Shown here one piece after another: positions 28,597-37,621 of a stretch of 64,000 nucleotides of DNA. Position numbers and translations under genes: made by a program. This DNA is from Verrucomicrobiaceae bacterium. Its GTDB lineage: Bacteria; Verrucomicrobiota; Verrucomicrobiia; Verrucomicrobiales; Verrucomicrobiaceae. Each line of letters begins with the position of its first letter. The first letter of the stretch is position 1. The notes under the pieces were generated by a model. The model was not told the DNA's origin, did not search any database, and saw nothing but the letters and a program-made list of their open reading frames with translations. Location: NCBI GenBank assembly GCA_027486585.1, contig JAIXOU010000027.1:62001-126000 (forward strand), in the 5' to 3' direction.

Positions 28597-29148
28597 TTAC
28601 TGTTCGGAACGAATGAGCGTGGAGCGGTATTGGATCACGTCCCCTTCCTTGGATTGTTGAGGTGCGTAAGAGCGATATTGAAGGCGTGACAGACCACTTT
28701 CCATGAGACCCACTTCCGTTGGAGAGCCTCCATTAATTCGCACCGACAGCGATAAATTGGCAGGCACCTGATCGCTACGCTCAAGAGATAAATCAGAAAG
28801 ACGCACTTCAGGGGGCATTGCACGTGCGATAGCCACACCAATGGGTTGAACATTACGCGCACCCTCCATCCATTTAGCCAATAATTCTGCTTTTGCAGTC
28901 TCCGCATCAAGACCTGCTTTTTCTGTTTGCAGGTCTTTTGTCGAGGCCTCGAACTGAGCCTTACTAGCCACAGCTTGTATCTTATCTAGCTCAGCTTGTT
29001 TGTATGCCCTCCAGTCCATGGTCATAAAGTAGGCGGCAGCAATCAGCACCAGATAAAACAAAGCTGGAATGGCTTTAAATGAATCAGGAAGCCGCTTGGA
29101 GGTGTCGTTGCGGGGGGTTTTAAAGTCGTGACAGAGATAAACGCTCAT
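28597..29148 (-). CDS. PilN/GspL-like inner-membrane protein
   Basis: 183 residues. A short cytoplasmic N-terminus is followed by one helix (ALFYLVLIAAAYFM), a coiled-coil (residues ~55-95) and a ferredoxin-like C-terminal domain with MPPEVRLSDLSLER. PilN proteins connect the cytoplasmic PilM to PilO. The order and topology fit. No catalytic motif is expected. Confidence 0.65.
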   Translation of the reverse strand: MSVYLCHDFKTPRNDTSKRLPDSFKAIPALFYLVLIAAAYFMTMDWRAYKQAELDKIQAVASKAQFEASTKDLQTEKAGLDAETAKAELLAKWMEGARNVQPIGVAIARAMPPEVRLSDLSLERSDQVPANLSLSVRINGGSPTEVGLMESGLSRLQYRSYAPQQSKEGDVIQYRSTLIRSEQ

Positions 29149-29165
29149 AGCTAATGTATAAAATT

Positions 29166-30035
29166 TTAGTTAGTGCCAATAACCTTCCACAGAAGATCTT
29201 CTTCAGTGAGATCGTGGCCGCCCATCTTTTCGAGCACCGACATCACTTCCGTTCGGTACTTCAAATCCTGACCATCACTGATAAAGTAGATCGGGCTGCC
29301 CTGAGGTAACTTTTGCAACAATGGGGTGATGATCTGGAGAGAGGTCTCCACTGCATCAGGCCCCATGCCACTGCGACTGCGCAGCTCTTTCCATTGCCCA
29401 TCTTGCTGAATTAGAACAGCAACAGAGCCCTCACATGCACTGATAAGAGCAAAGTTAGCAGCGGTATTCAGCCGTTTTGTGACATACATCTCATGGATCG
29501 CATGCTCCGTTAGAGCAAATAAACCACAACAGACTCGGCCTGGACGCAGACCGATGGTTTTGAGCACATCTTCTGTTACCTTCACCAAGCTCTCCTCACA
29601 GGCTAGGAGCATGCTTGAAGAAGTATCTGGATGATGGCATATGCCGTAGCGTTTACCACGATCATACTTTGGTCCCAACACTGCTCGTGGATTGGTCCTT
29701 AAGAGTGAAGTGCAATTGTCCCCTCGCATCATGTTTGCTTCAAGGCTCATGATAAAACGGTTATTGACGCTAACGACACACCAGCCGCCGTCGGCTAACA
29801 TACGCCACTCGTCTGCGCGCTGAGGAGCGATGTCAGAAAACTCGCCATCCATGACGCCGCCATCATCAAAGACACCCTTCTTGTTAACGCCACGCCAGCT
29901 TGTCTGACTTCGTCCGACATTTAACAGAAGCGTCTTCCTCCCCTCGAAACGTTTGTTCCAGGGCACAGAGGCATCATCTGCTTCAGCTTTGAAGGCAGAA
30001 AAATTCAATACAGATTTTAGTTCATCCCACAGCAT
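29166..30035 (-). CDS. Cytoplasmic protein at the PilM/GspL position
   Basis: 289 residues, soluble. A LLLNVGRSQTSW segment near residue 35 may be the phosphate-1 loop of an actin/ASKHA fold. The sequence is otherwise very divergent from PilM; the conserved PilM motifs are not obvious. Gene order (after the ATPase and before the PilN-like gene) is the main reason for the call. Its start overlaps the end of the ATPase gene by 14 bp. Confidence 0.5.
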   Translation of the reverse strand: MLWDELKSVLNFSAFKAEADDASVPWNKRFEGRKTLLLNVGRSQTSWRGVNKKGVFDDGGVMDGEFSDIAPQRADEWRMLADGGWCVVSVNNRFIMSLEANMMRGDNCTSLLRTNPRAVLGPKYDRGKRYGICHHPDTSSSMLLACEESLVKVTEDVLKTIGLRPGRVCCGLFALTEHAIHEMYVTKRLNTAANFALISACEGSVAVLIQQDGQWKELRSRSGMGPDAVETSLQIITPLLQKLPQGSPIYFISDGQDLKYRTEVMSVLEKMGGHDLTEEDLLWKVIGTN

Positions 30036-31122
30036 AAATAGAGGTCAGGTTTTCTCGTGATAGGAAGTCATAGACTTCATGTTCCGCGTATCCGGTTTTG
30101 CGCACGGCAGTGGGCTTCCACCCATCAGCAACACGCATTCCCAGACAGCGTTCAAAACTCATCATGCCACGTGTGAATCCGGCCTCGAGTTCTTGCTCAA
30201 GGTTCTTGAATTCACCGCGACGAATCATGCCACAAACCGAATCATAGGGCAAAAGAAGTTCATGAATTGGGAAACGCTTTCCACGCGTTTCATCAAACAT
30301 CAGACGCTGACAAAGAATCCCACGGATACTGTCGGCAAAGGAAAGCATGGCGTTTTCCATTCGATCACTTGGGATCAATTTCAGATACCGCTGCACGGTC
30401 TGTGCTGCACTCGACGTATGCAGAGTTGCCACGACGACATGCCCAGTCTCAGCAGCTTGGAGGGCAATCTCAGCGGTCTCACCGTCACGAATTTCTCCCA
30501 CAAGAATGACATCTGGAGCTTGACGAAGCGCGGCACGTAAAGACTTATTAAAGTCCAATTCATCCGTGCCAATTTCACGCTGTGAAACAAGAGACGGAAT
30601 GCCAGGTGGATAAACGAACTCAATTGGATCTTCAAAAGTTAGGACATGCTCCTGACGACGCTTGGCACGCTCCAAGATCATTGACGCGATCGTTGTCGAT
30701 TTCCCTGAACCCGTTGCCCCACAAACAAGGAACAGACCATTTTTCGCTTCAAGAAACGCTTTAATGGCAGCTGGTGGCACCATCAGTTTGCTGATATCGG
30801 GAATACTCTCTGGGAGAAGACGCATAACCCAACGTGGACGTCCACGAGTCACCATACGATTCACACGATAGCGGCGGCTACCTAATGCCATGGCATAATC
30901 AATACAGCCAGAAGTAAACTCAATTGGGCGCTCGGGCTGATAAATGAAGGAATCAAAGAATAACTTCCCATTGCGCTTATAACTTAGCGCTTCCCATGGC
31001 GTGATGTAAAAGTCACTGACACCACTATCTTTGGAGAGGTGCAGCATGCGGTAGCCGAGTTGGCTGCGTTCATTGATATCTTCCATATTGGTAGCGGGTG
31101 AATGATTAGCGATTGGGAACAA
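30022..31122 (-). CDS. PilT-like secretion/pilus ATPase
   Basis: 366 residues. Walker A is GATGSGKST (135-143). The Asp box contains EDPIEF, Walker B is VILVGEIRD, and the His box is TGHVVVATLHT. The short N-terminal domain and total length match PilT retraction ATPases, not PilB/GspE, which carry a longer N-domain and often a tetracysteine zinc motif; none is seen. It is the only ATPase in the locus, so it may power assembly, retraction or both. An internal ATG at 31086 would remove the 17-bp overlap with the upstream gene and is an equally good start. Confidence 0.93.
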   Translation of the reverse strand: MFPIANHSPATNMEDINERSQLGYRMLHLSKDSGVSDFYITPWEALSYKRNGKLFFDSFIYQPERPIEFTSGCIDYAMALGSRRYRVNRMVTRGRPRWVMRLLPESIPDISKLMVPPAAIKAFLEAKNGLFLVCGATGSGKSTTIASMILERAKRRQEHVLTFEDPIEFVYPPGIPSLVSQREIGTDELDFNKSLRAALRQAPDVILVGEIRDGETAEIALQAAETGHVVVATLHTSSAAQTVQRYLKLIPSDRMENAMLSFADSIRGILCQRLMFDETRGKRFPIHELLLPYDSVCGMIRRGEFKNLEQELEAGFTRGMMSFERCLGMRVADGWKPTAVRKTGYAEHEVYDFLSRENLTSIYAVG

Positions 31123-32692
31123 ACCGGGCTCTTAATTCTGCTTGAGCAGAGGAACCTTCATAGACGAGGAATTTGTTTCCCTGAGCTACGCCAGCGCCAG
31201 GGTTTAAAGTGGCCCAACTGAGCTCTAAGCGATAATTGACACCATCAATGTCCACTGAGAACCCGGTGTTGGGGTTGCGCAATTCGACAATGTCTGCGCT
31301 AGCCGTGCGGTCACTGGAGTTCTCCGTGCTGATGAGTCCGAGATTCACATGAATAACGGCTGACTGAGCCGGTTCAGTGAGATTTAAATTGATACTCAAG
31401 GTGACGCCATCGGCCTCACTGTCGTAAAAAGTGGTGCCGTTTAACAGCAACAAATCACCAAGCGCAAACCAAGTGTTAGGTACAATCGCATCAAAGGGTT
31501 TACGTGTGAATGACAAAACGTTCTCTGTCCCTGCATCCAAAAACTCTCCATTTCCAAGATCCAGCTTGGTGTTGCCATGCTTGAAAGTTGAAGATTCAAC
31601 GCCGTTTTGTGTGTTGACCAGAAGGTTTGAACCACCCGTTGCATTTCCCCAGGTCCCTGAACTGCTACCTGCAAAACCAGAGGTAAGCCGGTAATAGGAT
31701 GACCCTGTATTGTAGCTGTCATAGTAGAGGGCCGTATCCAGCGTTTTATTACGCGCTTCAAGCGTGTCCGCAGGATTCAATGAAATGGGGGTCCCTGAAT
31801 AATCAGACCAGCCACCACCGTTTTTACGATACTGTAACTGCGATTTTCCAGCTGGTGCCCCATTGGAACTTAACGATACACTTGAAGGAAAAACTCCATA
31901 TGCGAACGTTCCTCCCCAAGGACTCAGATTGGGCTGCGGCAAGCGCACGGGATCTGGAACACCTGTTCCGCCACCACCACCGGTGCCACCGCCTCCACCG
32001 CCTGTTCCACCGCCGCCGCCAGGTGGCGTTGGTGTGGACTCAACCTCATCAGGATCAAAGAGATTTGATGAGCCGTCTCCTTGACCGCCAGAAGGCGTTC
32101 CGTAACTCGCAGAACTTGGATTCGCCGAATCACCCCAAACCCAGCCACGGCTCGCGTTAAAACTCACGTTACTTTTTTTCCTGGTGGTATCAGTTCCAAA
32201 GTCAGTTGAAGTAAGTCCCTCATCAATAAAAAACTCAGCCACAGCAGAACCGTTCGATGTAGTCAGCTCGAAACGCTGCTTTTGAGTATTCCATCTGGCA
32301 CGTTGGGCTCCGTTAGCAGGCGGAGCAGTTGTGACTAGAGCCCTCAAACGAGTATCAATCATACGACCTGAAGAGGCTCCCACATGAGTCTTGAGGTCGT
32401 TACTCGGCCTAGCGCGCTTCATTTTATCCAAGACGGCCTGAGGGCTGGTAAGGCCAGTAAGGCTGCCACCGTCCATCACATACGCGGACACCAATTGATT
32501 AAGAGTCGCCACATCGGAGGAAAGCTTTGTATCCTTGATCACGATGGGCTGCTTGCCGACCATGACGAGAGCCACAGATGACAGGACACCTATGATTCCA
32601 ATGAGAATCATGACCTCCAAAATAGAAAAGGCACCGTTTTGAGCCAAGAGGCTCAAACGATTCTTGCGCAGATGGCTAAAGATAGAGTGCAT
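31106..32692 (-). CDS. Prepilin fused to a choice-of-anchor-K-like adhesin domain
   Basis: 528 residues. The prepilin signal ends at Ala21, then FSILEVMIL with Glu at +5, followed by a hydrophobic helix. A pilin-like part runs to about 215. A Gly-rich linker (224-245) follows, then a beta-rich segment with repeated aromatic turns (255-340). The C-terminal ~180 residues match the pattern I know from choice-of-anchor K domains: SGTWGN, FALGDLLLLNGT, SADIVEL, GVNYRLEL, VYEGSSAQAELRAR. The protein heads the operon behind a TATAAT promoter. It may be a major or tip adhesive pilin. Confidence 0.8.
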   Translation of the reverse strand: MHSIFSHLRKNRLSLLAQNGAFSILEVMILIGIIGVLSSVALVMVGKQPIVIKDTKLSSDVATLNQLVSAYVMDGGSLTGLTSPQAVLDKMKRARPSNDLKTHVGASSGRMIDTRLRALVTTAPPANGAQRARWNTQKQRFELTTSNGSAVAEFFIDEGLTSTDFGTDTTRKKSNVSFNASRGWVWGDSANPSSASYGTPSGGQGDGSSNLFDPDEVESTPTPPGGGGGTGGGGGGTGGGGGTGVPDPVRLPQPNLSPWGGTFAYGVFPSSVSLSSNGAPAGKSQLQYRKNGGGWSDYSGTPISLNPADTLEARNKTLDTALYYDSYNTGSSYYRLTSGFAGSSSGTWGNATGGSNLLVNTQNGVESSTFKHGNTKLDLGNGEFLDAGTENVLSFTRKPFDAIVPNTWFALGDLLLLNGTTFYDSEADGVTLSINLNLTEPAQSAVIHVNLGLISTENSSDRTASADIVELRNPNTGFSVDIDGVNYRLELSWATLNPGAGVAQGNKFLVYEGSSAQAELRARFVPNR

Positions 32693-32713
32693 ATCAATTT
32701 TGGTGAATAGTTA

Positions 32714-32742
32714 ATTATATTGAAATTATGGTTAAATAGCAA
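32714..32742 (-). promoter_or_regulatory. Promoter candidate for the ten-gene pilus-like operon
   Basis: On the minus strand TTGCTA (32742-32737) lies 17 bp before a perfect TATAAT (32719-32714), about 22 bp ahead of the ATG at 32692. The leader would be short and has no Shine-Dalgarno sequence. Confidence 0.6.
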
Positions 32743-32849
32743 ATGATTAAACATGGAAAATATAAAAATCATATAATACAAACAAATAAACGCGAATATT
32801 GAATGATGAAGCTGATATTTATTGAAATTATAAATTCCACTTGAGTTAA

Positions 32850-32878
32850 TTGAATATTAAAGCTACAATTAATATAAT
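32850..32878 (+). promoter_or_regulatory. Promoter candidate for the secretin gene
   Basis: TTGAAT (32850-32855) lies 17 bp before a perfect TATAAT (32873-32878). The ATG is only 11 bp beyond, so the mRNA would be nearly leaderless. Confidence 0.55.
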
Positions 32879-32889
32879 TACCATTCTCC

Positions 32890-34974
32890 ATGCGAAATCA
32901 AACTTTTCTCCTCCTCTTTGCAACAGCTGTCATGCTGAGCCCAGACCGTCATTTGGTGGCACAGAATTTTGGTTCAAACTACGGATCGACTATGCCGCAA
33001 AGCACTCAGGCTTATGAGGCTGCTGCTGAAGGCCTGCGTCAGGCCCCTGCTGAACAATATGATTTCTCACAGGCACTGCTCGGTGATGTTCTGCGCTTTT
33101 TAGCGACCGATGCTGCAATTCCGTTTATTTCGCTGCCACAAGATAGTCCAGAAGCATCAAAGCTAACCACCTTTTCAATCAAGGCGAGTCCCTTTTCAGT
33201 ACTAGAAACCATCTGTCAGGCCAATGGATTGTCTCTGATCTACGAAAACAACATTTGGTATTTCCGCCCCGCTGATGACCGTGAGCTTCTCGGCAAGTCC
33301 TACACTATTTTAAATAACTCGCTGGAACGTGTGGCTAAAGTTAGCAACAACTCTGGCCTAGGTGTTGCAGGAGGAGCTGGCGGCGGAGCCGGTGGCGGCA
33401 GCGGCGCAGGCGGCGGTGCCGGTGCTGGTGGAGGCGGTGGCGGTGGCGGCGGACTTGACTTACAGGGCACACAAGAAACCTTCACGGTTCAACCAAGTGA
33501 CATGATTGGTTCCATCCGTGATTTATTAGGATTACCCCCTGAGGGCGATCAAACGGGGGACGAAGCCTCGGGTGGCGGGCTGGCAGCTGGCGGCGGTGCG
33601 GCCGGTGCTCTGGGTGGAGCGTTAGATATAGCCAAAGCAATGAACTCCAATGAACTCAGCGCCTTCCGCAAGCCAAAAGTTATCTGGATGAGTGACTCTA
33701 ATACACTCTATGTCGTGGCAACACGTCTCCAGCATTTATGGGTCCAGGGTTATTTAGAAGCCTCTGATAAACCACAGACGCTCATCGCTCTTGAAGTCAA
33801 GTTCATCGAAACCTCACGTGATCCAAAGCGCGAGTTTGGCGTGGACTGGACCGGCACTCTAGAAACCGGTAGCTTCAATAAGATCAAAGATGTGACGACT
33901 GAAACGGACCCCAATGGTAGGGAACAAATTTCTGTAACGACAGAATCAGTCGCCACCAATGGCGGCTTCAGAACAGACCTTGGTAATCTGCTCACCCCAA
34001 CCAATCTAAATTCAGCCAAGGGAGCCCTGGGCTGGCCTGCGCTGGGAATTATCAGCGCGCAGGACATCAATGTGAAACTCCGCGCTCTACTTCGTGATGA
34101 TGAAACACAGACGACATCCTACCCACGAATGGTCACCATGAATAATCGCGAAGTAGCCATTCGTAGCGTCGTCAATCAGCCAGTTCTCGGAGGTAGCGCC
34201 TCAGCCACGGTCGGAGCAGGCGCCACAACTTCCCAATCCATCGCCTACTTACCAATCGGGACAGTTCTCAATATCCTACCCAAGCGAATGAATGGAGAAA
34301 AAATCCTTCTCAATATGTCGGTGACTGTCTCGAGTATTGTCGGAACAGAAACCATCGCAGGCAATCCGTATCCGGTAGCCTCCTCCCGTGTTTATTCAGC
34401 CCCAGTTGAAGTGGACTCAGGATACACCGTGGCAGTCGGAGGACTGGATGAAGCCCGTGAGCGCGAAGGTAAAGCTGGCGTTCCCTTCTTCCAAAGCATT
34501 CCCATTCTTGGTAAAGCCTTCCGTTATGACAGCAAGAGCAAGAACCACAAAAACCTCATGCTCTTCATCACACCAACGATCATCGACCCAAGAGAAGGTG
34601 GCTTGCCAGCAGAACCGCAATCCGTCATTCCACAAAAGCCCGGACGCTTCTTGCCGAAAGCTCCCCAAGTGGACCCTGATTCAGGTGCCCTCATTGGTGG
34701 CCCCAAATCGTTGCCCAATGCCGTTTCCTTCTTGGAACGCGAGACCGACATCTTGCACCACACCATTTTTGAAGCCCGCATCACCCCAGACGAATCACGG
34801 AAGCTTAAGGAGCTAAAGATCGCCATCGATCAACTGTATGCTCAGTGCGACGTTATGAGGGTGCAGTATCCAGGCGACTTACTCAGTGTCGATTCTCATC
34901 AGCAACGACTCAAGAAATTGCAGGCACGCCATGCAGAACTTGCACGCCTGCTGTTTACCAAAAAGTACTTCTGA
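32890..34974 (+). CDS. Secretin (PilQ/GspD-like outer-membrane channel)
   Basis: 694 residues. A signal peptide ends near residue 24. A STN/N0-like domain (57-127) is followed by a Gly-rich tract (157-188), an N-domain (195-290) interrupted by a second Gly/Ala stretch (228-243), and the secretin core from about 295 to 575. The core has the typical VEV-type IETSRDPKREFG strand, PVLGG, VGG(L) and the end motif LMLFITPTII. A ~110-residue C-terminal tail follows with a coiled-coil character. It forms the outer-membrane pore for the pilus-like machine encoded divergently. Confidence 0.93.
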   Translation: MRNQTFLLLFATAVMLSPDRHLVAQNFGSNYGSTMPQSTQAYEAAAEGLRQAPAEQYDFSQALLGDVLRFLATDAAIPFISLPQDSPEASKLTTFSIKASPFSVLETICQANGLSLIYENNIWYFRPADDRELLGKSYTILNNSLERVAKVSNNSGLGVAGGAGGGAGGGSGAGGGAGAGGGGGGGGGLDLQGTQETFTVQPSDMIGSIRDLLGLPPEGDQTGDEASGGGLAAGGGAAGALGGALDIAKAMNSNELSAFRKPKVIWMSDSNTLYVVATRLQHLWVQGYLEASDKPQTLIALEVKFIETSRDPKREFGVDWTGTLETGSFNKIKDVTTETDPNGREQISVTTESVATNGGFRTDLGNLLTPTNLNSAKGALGWPALGIISAQDINVKLRALLRDDETQTTSYPRMVTMNNREVAIRSVVNQPVLGGSASATVGAGATTSQSIAYLPIGTVLNILPKRMNGEKILLNMSVTVSSIVGTETIAGNPYPVASSRVYSAPVEVDSGYTVAVGGLDEAREREGKAGVPFFQSIPILGKAFRYDSKSKNHKNLMLFITPTIIDPREGGLPAEPQSVIPQKPGRFLPKAPQVDPDSGALIGGPKSLPNAVSFLERETDILHHTIFEARITPDESRKLKELKIAIDQLYAQCDVMRVQYPGDLLSVDSHQQRLKKLQARHAELARLLFTKKYF

Positions 34975-35028
34975 GTCGAACGCCATCGTCTTTGAGTCAA
35001 GGTTCGCTAATACGAAACCAGGGGATCC

Positions 35029-36330
35029 ATGCGCCCATCTACCCGCCAGCGACCTACAGCAACATCTCGTGTTTTAACACGTTGGCGGGGCATGGGAGCT
35101 ATCCTTGCTGTTAGCTTTTACAGCCTTTTTTTTGCCGCCCATCTCAAATTCCAAAACACCCCTATCTATGTCCGTGACGGGATCATATTTGGGGCTGAAA
35201 CGCAGAGTGTCTTCAATGATTTATCATCCGATAGGACAGCTAATCACGATAAGATCAGTCCTCTACATCCTGCCTTCACGATTCTTCATCAGCCTGTAGC
35301 GCGGCTGTGCATTCATTTCTGGCAATCACTAGGCCAGGATCAGAGCAGTGCACGAAAGCATGCTGTTGCCATGTTGACAAGCATAGCTGGTTCACTTGCC
35401 GTCGTGATGATCTACCATACGCTTCTATGGACCGGCACCCCAACAGTACGTGCCATTCTCCTAGCCATGTGTTTTGGTGCCAGCACATGTACTTGGGTGC
35501 TGACTCCTTTACCCCAAACTTGGACCTTTGCTGGCCTCGGTGTGACTGCACTTATTGCGGTGACTGCACGTGGTTCCTTAGTAAGAGGTGCCTGGTTTGT
35601 GCTTGCTGCCACCTATGCCATCAGCACCTTTGTGGGCAGCATCATCCCCTGCCTCTTAATGGCGCTAGTGCGCTGCGCTCAAGATCGCGATCAAACGGGC
35701 AGTTTCGCTCTGCGTCCACTTATCATGGTGTTTGCAGCCATCACACTCAGCTTCAGTTTGGCTAACATACAACGGATGATCTACCCTACTTCCACAGCTT
35801 TACCGACCAGTTTAGCTAGCTGGTGCTCTTTCAGCAAAGGGTGGCAGTCATCACGCGATACACAGGCAGTTGTTGCTAGAGAGGTGTTCGTATCCAATGT
35901 CGTAGCCCCAGCCCAAGTGACGACACAAACAGACGCCAGCAGAAAAAAAGTCGTCGTCGGAGAGACTCAATGGGCTGCTTTAGACCTACGCAGAGGACTG
36001 ACTGGTGCTTGGCTTCTCATTCTGGCTCTAGCTTTCGCAGGTCTCGTTTGGCGGGCACAGGTCGAACCGTTCACCCTTGGTGTCTTAGCGATGCTCATGT
36101 GGAGCATCGCTGCACTGGAATGGTATGGTAGCCGAGACACCATTCTCCTGCATGCCTGCTTATGGACAGGGAACGTCATTGTCGCTGTTGGCCTTGGGCT
36201 TGAGCGGGCGATGGATCATTGGAAATCGCTATCTTTGCCCATCACTTTTTTTATTGCCATCTTTCTCAGCGCACTCATTACTCGCAACTGGATCTTTCTT
36301 CAGGAAATAGCGTTGATGCCAGTCAGATAG
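35029..36330 (+). CDS. Polytopic membrane protein, possible GT-C-type glycosyltransferase
   Basis: 433 residues with about nine to ten membrane helices. An N-terminal periplasmic loop holds acidic residues (YVRDGIIFGAETQS, FNDLSSDR), as GT-C enzymes do after their first helix, but no diagnostic motif is certain. It starts 54 bp after the secretin stop and has an AGGGGAT Shine-Dalgarno-like sequence, one of the few in the window. It may be co-transcribed with the secretin gene. A pilin-modifying role is conceivable but unproven. Confidence 0.6.
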   Translation: MRPSTRQRPTATSRVLTRWRGMGAILAVSFYSLFFAAHLKFQNTPIYVRDGIIFGAETQSVFNDLSSDRTANHDKISPLHPAFTILHQPVARLCIHFWQSLGQDQSSARKHAVAMLTSIAGSLAVVMIYHTLLWTGTPTVRAILLAMCFGASTCTWVLTPLPQTWTFAGLGVTALIAVTARGSLVRGAWFVLAATYAISTFVGSIIPCLLMALVRCAQDRDQTGSFALRPLIMVFAAITLSFSLANIQRMIYPTSTALPTSLASWCSFSKGWQSSRDTQAVVAREVFVSNVVAPAQVTTQTDASRKKVVVGETQWAALDLRRGLTGAWLLILALAFAGLVWRAQVEPFTLGVLAMLMWSIAALEWYGSRDTILLHACLWTGNVIVAVGLGLERAMDHWKSLSLPITFFIAIFLSALITRNWIFLQEIALMPVR

Positions 36331-36338
36331 CTACCGCC

Positions 36339-37448
36339 TCATTCACTCACAGGCTCGGCCACAGCCTCAGCCTTTGGCGCCTGCTTCATGGAAGATCCGA
36401 CCATCAAAGACGACACTCCAGGACGCCATTGATAACCCACCCCAAAAGGCAGATCTCCCGGCTTTTCCGCAGCAAAAGCAGCACGTAAATCAGCCTGCTC
36501 GTGTTGTTTAAACAAATCAATAGGACCCGCATAATGACCATACAAACTGGTCATCCAATCCGACTGTTTAAAATACTGAAACGGAATCCCACTATCATCC
36601 TGAATCATATGCCGGGTCTTGTTTAACAAAAAGTCACGCACAGTGGTAAACTCATTCAGATGCATCAAATAAGAAGCCGCTTTCGCAAAGCCATTACCCA
36701 CCCCTTGTTTGTCACAAAACTGCATGAATCCTGGATTATCCTTGATACCCCAGTTCGAAAGATCTGTGGTGAAATAATAGAGCGTTTGAGTTTTACCTGT
36801 TGTACCGAGAAAGGTGATTCGCACCCCCGGAGTTTTGGATCTCTCTTGAGTCAGTTCGCCTATCGCGCTAAGTCCAACGAGCTTCACCTCTTCAATACGA
36901 CAGCCCATGCGCGACAAGAAAACATACAGCACTGGTAGCGTGCCACTGAGTTGAGTCTGCGTCAGATCGGTCTTCATATCTGCGGTGATAAAAAAGCTAA
37001 AGCTGAGAATCGCATTCAGAGCTGTCCGCATATTTTTCAGGGCTGCAGAACGTGCCTCAGAACTCAGCGACGTCACATCAGGAATCATCCCCACGGGCTC
37101 ACGCCCACATAAGATGTAAGTGGCAGCATTGGGGTAGAATGCATTTGCATAAAGAAAATCTGGCCCGCTGAACATGTAAAAAAGTGGACTCGGGTCGCTG
37201 TAAATAGAGGCCAAAGAACTCGGCACCCAGGTACGAATCTGAGAAAGTTGCCGCTCCTCTAAATCAGACCAGGCGCGGTGAAATTCAGCCGCATGGTCCT
37301 GCCAAGCCTGCTCTCGAGCCACAGGCTCCAAGGCAGAACCGTCCACATTTAACCCAGCTAAAAAACGCGCCTGCTCATCTACCGAAGGGGCCGCCTGTGC
37401 ATGGGCCAAGACCAAAAAGACGATCAAAAAGTGAAAAAGCAGCTTCAT
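36339..37448 (-). CDS. Secreted protein of unknown function
   Basis: 369 residues from the ATG at 37448, which gives a regular signal peptide cut after AHAQA. The frame upstream to 37502 would spoil it. The mature protein is soluble, alpha/beta mixed, with Trp- and Tyr-rich patches and few cysteines. I do not recognise a family. It is convergent with the membrane-protein gene at 35029 and has no obvious operon partner. Confidence 0.7.
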   Translation of the reverse strand: MKLLFHFLIVFLVLAHAQAAPSVDEQARFLAGLNVDGSALEPVAREQAWQDHAAEFHRAWSDLEERQLSQIRTWVPSSLASIYSDPSPLFYMFSGPDFLYANAFYPNAATYILCGREPVGMIPDVTSLSSEARSAALKNMRTALNAILSFSFFITADMKTDLTQTQLSGTLPVLYVFLSRMGCRIEEVKLVGLSAIGELTQERSKTPGVRITFLGTTGKTQTLYYFTTDLSNWGIKDNPGFMQFCDKQGVGNGFAKAASYLMHLNEFTTVRDFLLNKTRHMIQDDSGIPFQYFKQSDWMTSLYGHYAGPIDLFKQHEQADLRAAFAAEKPGDLPFGVGYQWRPGVSSLMVGSSMKQAPKAEAVAEPVSE

Positions 37449-37621
37449 ATGAAAACAAGAGAACAAGACCCAAACAACTACCCAGAAAGTTCCTAATGCC
37501 AATCACCGATTCGGATTCTAAATTCAAAAAAGACGTCCAATGAGCCGCTCAAACAAGCAGACATGCCTTGATCTAGTCTGCCAGGATGATATGGACTGCC
37601 CTGCCCCGAATCCACCTTTCC

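Larger units (their letters stand above)
32693..32889. promoter_or_regulatory. A/T-rich divergent control region between the pilus operon and the secretin gene
   Basis: In 32701-32880 I count 36 G/C of 180 bases, far below the flanking genes. The region separates two oppositely oriented units of one machine, so a regulator acting here could control both. No reading frame of note is present. Confidence 0.75.
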
